Shown here piece by piece: positions 1 to 7,438 of a DNA stretch of 64,000 nucleotides. The notes under the pieces were generated by a model. That model did not search any database, was not told the origin of the DNA, and saw nothing but the letters and a program-made list of their open reading frames with translations. The position numbers were made by a program, and so were the translations under genes. Position 1 is the first letter of the stretch, and the number at the start of each line of letters is the position of its first letter. Origin of the DNA: Deltaproteobacteria bacterium (GTDB taxonomy: Bacteria > Desulfobacterota > Desulfobacteria > Desulfobacterales > Desulfatirhabdiaceae); contig JACRBZ010000070.1 of NCBI GenBank assembly GCA_016219185.1, positions 26,870 to 90,869 of the forward strand, read 5' to 3'.

Positions 1-1418
1 CCAAGCACCACGACCATAAAGGAGTCGACAATGTAATTCTGGCCCATATCCGGCCCGACATTGGATACCTGGGTGAGCGCCACGCCGCCAAGACCTGCGA
101 TACCGGCGCCGAGCCCAAAGGCAAGGGTGTCGATTCTGCCGGTCGGCACACCGACGCAACCGGACATGGAGCGATTCTGGGTAACGGCACGAATAAAGAG
201 ACCCAGACGGGTCAGGTTGAGAATCGCCCACATGCCGGCAAGTACGGCAACGGCAAAACCGATGATGACAATCCGGTTCCAGGGCAGAACCAGATTGGGC
301 AGAAGGGCGATACCTCCGGACATCCATGTCGGGTTGGCGACTTCCACGTTCTGAGCGCCAAAGAATGTGCGAACCGTTTGAATGAGAAAGAGCGACAGGC
401 CCCAGGTGGCAAGCAGGGTTTCCAGCGGTCTGCCGTAGAGATGTCGGATGACCAGACGCTCAAGGATCATGCCGATAAGGGCCGCGGCAAGAAAGCCACA
501 GGGAAGCGCGGCCGGCAGATACCAGTCGATCCATTCGGGAAAATGGAGGCGGAAAAAAGACTGAACAACATAGGTGGCGTAGGCGCCGATCATCAGCAAT
601 TCGCCGTGGGCCATGTTGATGATGCCCATGACGCCATAAGTGATTGCAAGACCCATGGCCGCAAGGAGCAATAAAGAGCCGAGTGAAAGCCCGGTGAAGA
701 TCCGGTCGAGATTTTCGCCGAAAGCCAGTTTGCGTTCAATTTCCTTCAGGGAAACCGTGGCAGCAGACCGCACCGCAGCATCCGGCTCCTGCCAGACGCC
801 GCCGTTTTTGACCAGCAGTGCGGACAGCAACTGACGGGTAGCGGGAGTCGCCTCATTTTTGAGATCCTCCACGGCCCGCAGACGAACCTTCGCATCGGAA
901 GCACCCAGAGATGCTATGCTGCGGGCAATCATGAGGCGGGTTTTGATTTCCGGATCCGTTTCTTTTTGCAATGCCTTTTCGATCAGGAAAAGGCTGTCGA
1001 GGGTCGCGTTTTTCGCCAGATACCCGGCGGAATTCAGACGCGTTTTCTTATCGGCGGCAAAAAGATTCAAGGAAGACAGGGTCGCAGAAATGATTCGCCG
1101 TATGCGGTTGTTGATGGTAATCTTCTCCGGGGTTTCGGGAGCAGCTTCAATTTTTTCACCACTCACGGCATCACGTGCCGTATCGCCATCAATGATGACC
1201 AGGCGGCTGCCCGCCGATGCAAGCCGGCCTTCTGAAAGCGCTTGCAGGATCGTCAGGGCCTCGGCCGGAGCCTCCTCGACGAGTTGGCTGATGGCGCTGA
1301 TCTTTTCATCCGAATCGCCGCCGGCAAGACGGGCGCTCAGGTCGCTGTCCAGCGCGATAGCCGGCCGGGCAGCAAGGCATAAACAGATCAGGGTGAGAAA
1401 TAGCGTTACAACGCGCAT
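1..1418 (-). CDS. urtB: Urea ABC transporter permease UrtB (partial, runs off left edge)
   Basis: This is the inner-membrane permease of the high-affinity urea uptake ABC transporter (LivH family). Reading the minus strand from the ATG at 1418 gives a signal-peptide-like start (MRVVTLFLTLICLCLAARP), then a region of roughly 220 residues, alanine- and leucine-rich and predicted helical, and then the multi-pass LivH-type core (LSLGSLLLLAAMGLAITYG, INMAHGELLMIGAY). A long N-terminal extension before the permease core is usual for UrtB and separates it from ordinary LivH. The frame is still open at base 1, so the C-terminal end and presumably urtC, urtD and urtE lie outside. GGAG lies about 8 bases before the ATG. 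It follows urtA by 80 bp, with a hairpin in the gap. The name is secure through architecture and neighbour. Confidence 0.93.
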   Translation of the reverse strand, partial: MRVVTLFLTLICLCLAARPAIALDSDLSARLAGGDSDEKISAISQLVEEAPAEALTILQALSEGRLASAGSRLVIIDGDTARDAVSGEKIEAAPETPEKITINNRIRRIISATLSSLNLFAADKKTRLNSAGYLAKNATLDSLFLIEKALQKETDPEIKTRLMIARSIASLGASDAKVRLRAVEDLKNEATPATRQLLSALLVKNGGVWQEPDAAVRSAATVSLKEIERKLAFGENLDRIFTGLSLGSLLLLAAMGLAITYGVMGIINMAHGELLMIGAYATYVVQSFFRLHFPEWIDWYLPAALPCGFLAAALIGMILERLVIRHLYGRPLETLLATWGLSLFLIQTVRTFFGAQNVEVANPTWMSGGIALLPNLVLPWNRIVIIGFAVAVLAGMWAILNLTRLGLFIRAVTQNRSMSGCVGVPTGRIDTLAFGLGAGIAGLGGVALTQVSNVGPDMGQNYIVDSFMVVVL

Positions 1419-1432
1419 ACGGTTACTCCAAT

Positions 1433-1459
1433 CGGCAAGGGCAGCTAATGCCCTTGCCG
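1433..1459 (-). promoter_or_regulatory. Intercistronic hairpin between urtA and urtB
   Basis: CGGCAAGGGCA and TGCCCTTGCCG form a perfect 11-bp stem around a 5-base loop. It lies after the urtA stop and just before the urtB ribosome-binding site. There is no T-run after it on the minus strand, so it is probably an mRNA-stabilising or partial attenuation element rather than a full terminator. Such hairpins often keep a binding protein more abundant than its permease (inference). Confidence 0.6.
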
Positions 1460-1498
1460 CGAATGTCATGCGTACGATTGAAATGATATGGACAGAAA

Positions 1499-2767
1499 TC
1501 AGATACCGTCCGGCTCATCTTTTTTCTGATCGTTTCCGGGAATATAAGGACTCCATGGTTCGGCCTTGACAGGTCCCTTGGTCTTCCAGACAACATTGAA
1601 CTGACCGTCAGCCCGTATTTCGCCGATGAAAACAGGCTTATGCAGATGGTGATTTTTTTCGTCCATCTTGATCGAAAATCCCGATGGCGCCTGGAAGCTC
1701 TGACCACTCATCGCGGCGATTACTTTATCGACATCTGTTGACTTGGCCTTTTCAACCGCCTGTTTCCACATATGCAGGCCGATATAGGTTGCCTCCATGG
1801 GGTCGTTGGTCACAACTTTCTCGGCGTTTGGCAATTTCTGCTTTTTTGCCCATTCCTGATACATCGTGATGAATTTGGTGTTTTCGCCATTTTTCAGCGT
1901 CATGAAGTAATTCCATGCGGCAAGATGGCCAACCAGCGGTTTTGTATCGACACCCCTCAGCTCTTCCTCTCCAACGGAAAACGCCACAACCGGAACGTCG
2001 GTAGCTTTCAGGCCGGCATTGCCCAGCTCTTTATAGAAAGGTACGTTCGAGTCGCCATTGATGGTGGAGATCACACAGGTTTTCTTCCCTTCGCTGGCGA
2101 ACTTTTTAATGTTGGCGATAATGGTTTGATAGTCATTGTGACCGAACGGTGTATAATCCTCCATGATGTCTGTTTCCGAAACGCCCTTTGATTTCAGGAA
2201 GGCGCGGAGAATTTTATTGGTCGTTCGGGGATATACATAGTCGGTGCCCAGAAGAACAAATCGCTTGGCACCGCCGCCGTCTTCACTCATCAGATACTCA
2301 ACTGCGGGAATGGCCTGTTGATTCGGTGCAGCCCCGGTATAGAACACATTCTTCTCAAGCTCCTCGCCCTCATACTGTAACGGGTAGAAAAGCAATCCGT
2401 TCAATTCCTTGAAAACGGGCAGAACAGATTTACGGGAAACCGAGGTCCAGCAACCGAATACCACGGCGACTTTATCCTGGGTCAGAAGCTGGCGGGCTTT
2501 TTCGGCAAAAAGCGGCCAGTTCGAGGCTGGATCAACCACTACCGGTTCAAGCTGTTTACCCAGAACGCCGCCCTTGGCATTGATATCTGCAATGGTCATC
2601 AGCGCGGTTTCCTTCAAAGCGGTTTCCGAGATGGCCATGGTGCCGGAAAGAGAATGCAGGATGCCAACCTTGATGGTATCGGCTGCATAAGACGTGTGGG
2701 CAGTCAACCCGGCCAGTGTGCCGACTGCCAATGAGAGGAATAGTTTCAGTACTGTTCTGCGTTGCAT
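1499..2767 (-). CDS. urtA: Urea ABC transporter substrate-binding protein UrtA
   Basis: Periplasmic binding protein that delivers urea to the UrtBCDE transporter. The 422-residue product starts with a signal peptide (MQRRTVLKLFLSLAVGTLAG, cut near SYA-AD). Two arginines precede the hydrophobic stretch, so Tat export is possible but not certain. The mature part opens with IKVGILHSLSGTMAISE, the usual start of this type 1 periplasmic fold. VVFGCWTSVSRKSVLPVF and LFYPLQYEGEE are characteristic of UrtA/FmdD-type urea and short-amide binders rather than of LivJ. AAGGAG lies 9 bases before the ATG. It is the first gene of the operon and sits about 90 bases from a sigma-54 promoter. Related amide-binding proteins (FmdD) are the main alternative; the adjoining UrtB with its long extension favours urea. 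Confidence 0.94.
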   Translation of the reverse strand: MQRRTVLKLFLSLAVGTLAGLTAHTSYAADTIKVGILHSLSGTMAISETALKETALMTIADINAKGGVLGKQLEPVVVDPASNWPLFAEKARQLLTQDKVAVVFGCWTSVSRKSVLPVFKELNGLLFYPLQYEGEELEKNVFYTGAAPNQQAIPAVEYLMSEDGGGAKRFVLLGTDYVYPRTTNKILRAFLKSKGVSETDIMEDYTPFGHNDYQTIIANIKKFASEGKKTCVISTINGDSNVPFYKELGNAGLKATDVPVVAFSVGEEELRGVDTKPLVGHLAAWNYFMTLKNGENTKFITMYQEWAKKQKLPNAEKVVTNDPMEATYIGLHMWKQAVEKAKSTDVDKVIAAMSGQSFQAPSGFSIKMDEKNHHLHKPVFIGEIRADGQFNVVWKTKGPVKAEPWSPYIPGNDQKKDEPDGI

Positions 2768-2854
2768 TTTTTTGTTTCTCCTTATTGTTCAGAAGTGAAT
2801 AAAAAAAACCGGCAAGAGGCTTTATCCAGCCGATGTGTCCGTATGAATTTTCTT

Positions 2855-2873
2855 AAAGCAATAATTGAGCCAA
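2855..2873 (-). promoter_or_regulatory. Sigma-54 promoter for urtA
   Basis: Read on the minus strand the site is TTGGCTCAATTATTGCTTT. It has the invariant GG (-24) and GC (-12) separated by exactly 10 bases, and TTGC at -12. Its -12 GC is about 91 bases before the urtA ATG, which gives a plausible leader. The family consensus is TGGCAC-N5-TTGCA. Nitrogen control through NtrC is inferred from the gene it serves; no clear NtrC site was identified. Confidence 0.75.
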
Positions 2874-3187
2874 CCTATATATAACTGATAATAATTATAT
2901 AACTAATTTGATTTACATGAAATATAAAACAATAATAAACTGTAATATTAGAAATAAAGAAATAAAATATCCATTTTCGTAATTTAAATTTTTTTTATTT
3001 ACATTATTGTATCTGTCATTCAGCGAATGAGATCGAAAAAATACGAGGAAGGATTTAATTTCAAGCAGAACCTCTTTGTTATACTTTATGGCTTTACAAG
3101 CTGCCCAGTTCTTGAGGGGGAAACTACATATTGTAGGCAGTGCAGTTTTGCGACAGGAAAGAGAAATCCGATAAAGGAGTTCCGGGC
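2874..3187. other. AT-rich intergenic region upstream of the urt promoter
   Basis: About 310 bases, very AT-rich between roughly 2875 and 3010, between the urtA promoter and the ferredoxin remnant. No convincing gene is seen. Its position before a sigma-54 promoter makes it the likely place for activator sites and DNA bending (inference). Confidence 0.4.
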
Positions 3188-3298
3188 ATGCAAAGTTCGA
3201 AGACCAGTGCGATACTGCCTGAAGGAGGACCAAAAGAGTGTGCCGAGGAGGTTATCGATACCTGCCCGGTATCCTGCATCCATTGGAATGAAGAATGA
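3188..3298 (+). pseudogene. C-terminal remnant of a single-cluster ferredoxin
   Basis: The 36-codon frame starts with an ATG preceded by AAAGGAG at good spacing. Its last part reads ECAEEVIDTCPVSCIHWNEE, which closely resembles the C-terminal end of Desulfovibrio-type monocluster [4Fe-4S] ferredoxins (pattern EEAxDTCPVxCIHW). The N-terminal half with the CxxCxxC cluster motif is missing: the frame is closed by a TAG at 3134-3136, and no clear upstream half is found in the other frames, only a weak CRQC. A complete ferredoxin cannot be made, so this is most likely a decayed gene. The good ribosome-binding site leaves open a tiny expressed peptide. Confidence 0.6.
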
Positions 3299-3446
3299 TC
3301 AATAGTTCCCGGCTGATGATCAACAAGAAATTGCCCTGATGATGTTAAAAATTTCCGCGCGAATACCCTATATATTCAGGAACCGGAAATCATCAATGCC
3401 CGGTGAAACAAGAGGGGTTGCCATGTCATTGCCACCGCGACCCGAA

Positions 3447-5210
3447 TCAATTTCCCAATTGCCGCTTGATCGTAGTCCAGAGTTTTCGCCTGCGGCTGTG
3501 TTCAAATTGCCATTGATCGATGATTTGTTGATAGGCTTCGGGATTAAGCTCTTTGACGACAGCCAGCCAGCGGACATGCAGGTTGTAATTGGAACCGATC
3601 ACGACTATGGGGCTTGGAACCATTTTGGGAGCATATTTGATCCAACATTCCATAATAATGGGAAGATGGTTTTCGCCCATCATTTTCTTGAGCCATTCCC
3701 GCCGGCTGTTGTTGTGGGATTTGTCGCCGATGATGCTGGCGGTACATGTCTGAACCACCTGGGGAAAACGGGTTTTGATATCGGTCAGTTCCGCCATATC
3801 CCGGGTCAGAACAAAAAAAGCCTGTTTCTGATCCATAAACGCCTTGAGATTGGACTGAATGAATATCAGCCATTCCTGCAGTTTTGCTGAAAACCAGGGC
3901 TTTCCCTTGGCATCGTCCAGCCCGGCTTCAATCAGCCAGTTTATCCAGCAGTCGGAGAGGTTTTTTACCCTTCCCGGTTTAAAACCCAGGGCAACGGAAA
4001 GGACGTGCTGCTGCCAGGCCTCCAGCAGACCGGACACGGCGGGTAAACCGGTTTGGTGAACCAGTCCGGCCACGCTGTCCCAGTCAAAGGGATTCTGGTA
4101 GGTGATCTGCTGAAACCGAACCACCTGGTTGCGTTCGACCCAGCCGATTTTTTCGGTGGCACGGGTCCAGTCCTGGAGAATCGTTGAAATCGCTTCATCC
4201 GGATAGTGATGAATGCCGCGTTTAACGGCTGCGGCCAGAAGGTGGATTTCCGGATCCCAGGAAGCGATTTCTCCTTCCTGAACAGCGTAACTGGTCACAA
4301 TAAGATTGCAGACTTTTTCCGCCGCTTCCCACTGATTGTTTTTGAGAAGGTTTTTTAAAGGGGGAACCCCGTACAGCCAGTTTTCATTCATGAGTTTTAA
4401 ACAGTTATCGAGATAAACCCGCGTGTCGAACCGACGCGACAGGCTCAGGTATATCTGATGCCAGAACGAGTCCACATGGTTTAACCGGCTTTCCCACACC
4501 GGATCCTCTTCGTGCAGCTTGATATCATCAAAAACCTGTTTCTGATGATCCTCGGGCAGGGATTCAAAGAAATAGATCACCCCCTGGCTGCTCAACTGAA
4601 TGATTTTTAAAAGTTTTTCTATAAGGTTCAATCGGTTGATGAATTGTTCCGGGGTTGGGGATGTCATCCATGTCCATTTTAAAATGCACTGGGTGGCAAA
4701 TGTCCCGAGCACGCATCCTTTTTTTTCAAGGTTCATCCAATCCGGATAATCCTTCATGTTTTTTTCAATTCCGACAATGGCATTCATAAAAATGTCGGGG
4801 TCCGCCGCATTGAGGGGGGCTATTCTTTCGACCAGGGGAAGAAGATACCGGCAGACTTCTTCCAGATCATCCGCAAACTGGGTATTGTTGAAAATCGGTG
4901 ATTCCCATGTATGCTGGCGATAGGCGTATTCCCCGTCTTCATCACCGATTTTGGCGACAATACTGTTCCAGAGGTCCCAGAGACGTAGCCATTGTTGAAT
5001 GATTTTTGCATCCGGGGAAACGATTTTTTTGGATTTGGCGCGGACCGAGGGAATGAGTCGGACAACGGTATCTGCCGTGCCCCCATCCAGGCGGGACAGC
5101 AGCACTTCCAGATGGTCGGGATTGAGGATGGAAAATGCAGCATCGAATACTTTTGCGAGCTCATCATACGTCAATGCTTCCAGCAGCCGATATCCAATCT
5201 TTCTTTTCAT
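3447..5210 (-). CDS. Hypothetical protein, 587 residues, unrecognised
   Basis: I do not recognise this protein. It is 587 residues long, soluble-looking (no signal peptide or clear membrane segment) and unusually rich in tryptophan, with repeated W-containing helices such as WLRLWDLWNSIVAKIG. The periodic pattern of hydrophobic and charged residues suggests an all-alpha, repeat-like fold. The C-terminus is basic (HSRRRKLWTTIKRQL). The ATG at 5210 is preceded by GGAG. It follows the DsrE-like gene by 50 bp on the same strand, so the two are probably co-transcribed. Long frames on the opposite strand here are shadows. Function unknown. Confidence 0.75.
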   Translation of the reverse strand: MKRKIGYRLLEALTYDELAKVFDAAFSILNPDHLEVLLSRLDGGTADTVVRLIPSVRAKSKKIVSPDAKIIQQWLRLWDLWNSIVAKIGDEDGEYAYRQHTWESPIFNNTQFADDLEEVCRYLLPLVERIAPLNAADPDIFMNAIVGIEKNMKDYPDWMNLEKKGCVLGTFATQCILKWTWMTSPTPEQFINRLNLIEKLLKIIQLSSQGVIYFFESLPEDHQKQVFDDIKLHEEDPVWESRLNHVDSFWHQIYLSLSRRFDTRVYLDNCLKLMNENWLYGVPPLKNLLKNNQWEAAEKVCNLIVTSYAVQEGEIASWDPEIHLLAAAVKRGIHHYPDEAISTILQDWTRATEKIGWVERNQVVRFQQITYQNPFDWDSVAGLVHQTGLPAVSGLLEAWQQHVLSVALGFKPGRVKNLSDCWINWLIEAGLDDAKGKPWFSAKLQEWLIFIQSNLKAFMDQKQAFFVLTRDMAELTDIKTRFPQVVQTCTASIIGDKSHNNSRREWLKKMMGENHLPIIMECWIKYAPKMVPSPIVVIGSNYNLHVRWLAVVKELNPEAYQQIIDQWQFEHSRRRKLWTTIKRQLGN

Positions 5211-5260
5211 TCATTTATCTCCGGAAAAAACGATTCATGGCCTCTGACCCCTGGTTCCCG

Positions 5261-5620
5261 TTACAGACTGATGACCGATCCATTGCAGGAAAGCTCAATC
5301 AGTTCGGCGCCGGTGGCCATTCTTGCGCCTTTGATCAGATCCTGGGCACTGATTTTGCGGGATACCGCACAGGGGGTGCATACCAGAATCGGCACTTCAT
5401 ATTCCTGAAGGTAGGACAGATGATCATCCGCGGCATCGCCGGTGGCTGCCCGCAAATGCGCGGACATGCCTTCCTTGGCCAGATACACGCCTTCATCCAG
5501 AAGAAAAAGGGTCGTATTTTTCCCCTGTTTTTTGGCGGTGGCGGCCAGAAAAAAAGCCCGGGTTGCCCGGTTGGGATTATCGGTTCCACATGAAAGTACA
5601 ATTACCATATTTTCCGTCAT
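5261..5620 (-). CDS. DsrE/DsrF-like family protein
   Basis: A 119-residue protein of the DsrE-like fold, small cytoplasmic proteins often linked to sulfur trafficking. The N-terminus MTENMVIVLSCGTDNPNRAT is the usual first strand and loop. It continues with FFLAATAKKQGKNTTLFLLD and a C-terminal part with two cysteines (VCTPCAVSRK) and ELIELS. The frame is open further upstream to 5746, but the ATG at 5620 has TAGGAGAG just before it and matches the family start. It is divergent from mtnA and probably in one transcript with the 587-residue gene. Whether the cysteines carry persulfide is unknown. Confidence 0.82.
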   Translation of the reverse strand: MTENMVIVLSCGTDNPNRATRAFFLAATAKKQGKNTTLFLLDEGVYLAKEGMSAHLRAATGDAADDHLSYLQEYEVPILVCTPCAVSRKISAQDLIKGARMATGAELIELSCNGSVISL

Positions 5621-5793
5621 TTGCTCTCTCCTATGTTTTCGGGTTATTGCCCTGTCCGAGGGTATCCAGTCTGGCAATTTGAACACAGTTGTGATAAGAT
5701 CCTTCCAAATGGTTTTTCCTATACCATCAAACCCGGGTCGAATCAATGGTATTCACCATGATTCTGAACAGATACTTTAAGCTTCAGGTAAAC

Positions 5794-6906
5794 ATGATTC
5801 CCGATACGATTTATACCCGGCCGATCTGGCTGGACAGTGACCATCAAACCTTGAAAGTCATCGATCAGAGACTGCTTCCCCATACCGTTAACGTGCTGAA
5901 CCTGAAAACAGCCGATGATGTCATCATGGCCATTGGCGACATGGTGGTCAGGGGCGCGCCCCTGATTGGCGTTACGGCTGCCTACGGGGTTTATCTTTCC
6001 GTGGTGAATTCAAAAACGCAGGATGATCCGGATAATTATCTGAAGCAGGAATGCAGCCGCATCAAGTCCAGCCGTCCGACTGCGGTAAATCTGTTTTGGG
6101 CTGTGGACCGCATGCTGGAAAGGATTTCCGGCGTAAAAACCCTTTCGGCTAAAATTGAAGCCGCAAGACAAGAGGCGGAAAGCATCACGGAGGCCGAGGT
6201 TGAAAACTGCCGCCGAATCGGTATTCATGGGCTTTCGCTGCTTCAGGCAATCGCGGCCGAAAAGCCGGGAAAACCCCTTCAAGTGCTTACGCACTGCAAT
6301 GCCGGATGGCTGGCCTGCGTGGAGCATGGAACTGCCACGGCCCCGATATATGCTGCTTTTGACGCCGGCATGGATATTCATGTGTGGGTGGATGAGACCC
6401 GGCCCCTGAATCAGGGCGCCCGGCTGACCGCCTGGGAACTGGGGCAGCGCGGGGTCAGCCATACGGTGATTACGGATAATGCCGGGGGTCACCTCATGCA
6501 GCACGGCCTGGTGGATATGGTGATTGTCGGCTCGGACCGGGCAACCCGGACAGGGGATATCGCCAATAAGATCGGAACCTATCTTAAAGCACTGGCGGCA
6601 AGGGACAACAACGTTCCGTTTTACGTGGCGCTGCCGTCCAGCACATTTGACTGGAGCCTGACCAATGGGCTGACGGACATCCCCATCGAAGTTCGAAATC
6701 CGGATGAAGTCCGGTATGTTCAGGGATTGGCTGGCAATGCCCTTTCCCGAATTCTGGTTCCGCCCGAGAACAGTCCGGCTGCCAATTACGCATTTGATGT
6801 AACGCCGGCAAGGCTCATTACCGGTCTAATTACCGAAAGAGGCATCTGTAGATCCAATGAGGCCGATATCCTGAGACTTTTTCCCGAGCATTCTCAAGGC
6901 ATATGA
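5794..6906 (+). CDS. mtnA: S-methyl-5-thioribose-1-phosphate isomerase
   Basis: Methionine salvage enzyme that converts methylthioribose-1-phosphate to methylthioribulose-1-phosphate, of the eIF2B-like fold. The 370-residue product has the family motifs VVRGAPLIGVTAAYG near the N-terminus, LTHCNAGWLACVEHGTA with the presumed catalytic Cys, and DRATRTGDIANKIGTY with the presumed catalytic Asp, followed by FYVALPSSTFD. The frame is open from 5746, but MIPDTIYTRPIWL at 5794 fits the usual start; the ribosome-binding site is weak. No other methionine-salvage gene is in the window, so the pathway must be completed elsewhere, or the enzyme acts on 5-deoxyribose-1-phosphate as some homologues do. 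Confidence 0.93.
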   Translation: MIPDTIYTRPIWLDSDHQTLKVIDQRLLPHTVNVLNLKTADDVIMAIGDMVVRGAPLIGVTAAYGVYLSVVNSKTQDDPDNYLKQECSRIKSSRPTAVNLFWAVDRMLERISGVKTLSAKIEAARQEAESITEAEVENCRRIGIHGLSLLQAIAAEKPGKPLQVLTHCNAGWLACVEHGTATAPIYAAFDAGMDIHVWVDETRPLNQGARLTAWELGQRGVSHTVITDNAGGHLMQHGLVDMVIVGSDRATRTGDIANKIGTYLKALAARDNNVPFYVALPSSTFDWSLTNGLTDIPIEVRNPDEVRYVQGLAGNALSRILVPPENSPAANYAFDVTPARLITGLITERGICRSNEADILRLFPEHSQGI

Positions 6907-6916
6907 GAAATAATCC

Positions 6917-6945
6917 TTGACATCTATCGGAAATATCACTTAAAT
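6917..6945 (+). promoter_or_regulatory. Sigma-70-type promoter for ahbB
   Basis: TTGACA, a 17-base spacer, then TTAAAT. It lies directly after the mtnA stop. The -10 box ends 7 bases before the ahbB ATG, so transcription would begin at or next to the start codon. No Shine-Dalgarno sequence lies in between (CGCCCCC). Confidence 0.55.
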
Positions 6946-6952
6946 CGCCCCC

Positions 6953-7438
6953 ATGCTGACAGATCTGGAAAAAAAAATCATCACCGCCATTCAGGACGAC
7001 ATTCCCATTACCGCTCGCCCGTTTAAGGCCATTTCCGAAAACATCGGGATTTCTGAAACAGATTTTCTGAAATCCCTTCAGGATCTGTGCAACCGGGGCG
7101 TTATCCGTCGGTTGGGTGCCACCCTTCGTCATCAGAAATCCGGATATGAGGCCAATGCCATGACCGCCTGGCAGGTGGAAGAAGATCGGGTGGAAGAAGT
7201 GGGACGAAAAATGGCCTCGTTTCGGGAAGTCTCCCATTGTTACCGTCGAAATCCCAGCAGCCAATGGCCGTATAATCTCTATACGATGATTCATGCCCGC
7301 GATGAAGCCGTCTGCGAGGGAATCGCCCGCAGAATCTCCCTGGCCACCGCCGTCACTTCCTATAAACTTCTTTTCAGCCGCAGGGAATTAAAGAAAACAT
7401 CCATGGAATATTTCCCGAACGGCAATGAAGATGGATAA
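6953..7438 (+). CDS. ahbB: Siroheme decarboxylase subunit, AhbB-like (Lrp/AsnC-type)
   Basis: The AhbA/AhbB complex removes two acetate carboxyls from siroheme to give 12,18-didecarboxysiroheme in the alternative haem pathway of sulfate reducers and archaea. The 161-residue protein has an N-terminal winged helix of Lrp/AsnC type (LTDLEKKIITAIQDDIP to GVIRRLGATLRHQKSGYEAN) and the C-terminal AsnC-like ferredoxin fold with WPYNLYTMIHARDE and LLFSRRELKKTSMEYF, which fit AhbB (NirD/G/L/H family) rather than a regulator. No AhbA partner is adjacent. It overlaps the radical SAM gene by 14 bases. There is no ribosome-binding site, and the promoter position suggests a leaderless message. Assignment as B rather than A subunit is by motif and is the less certain part. 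Confidence 0.82.
   Translation: MLTDLEKKIITAIQDDIPITARPFKAISENIGISETDFLKSLQDLCNRGVIRRLGATLRHQKSGYEANAMTAWQVEEDRVEEVGRKMASFREVSHCYRRNPSSQWPYNLYTMIHARDEAVCEGIARRISLATAVTSYKLLFSRRELKKTSMEYFPNGNEDG

Noticed and set aside
3027..3305. A 92-codon plus-strand frame covering the ferredoxin remnant
   Set aside because: It is in a different frame from the ferredoxin-like end and has no family resemblance beyond a chance CRQC.
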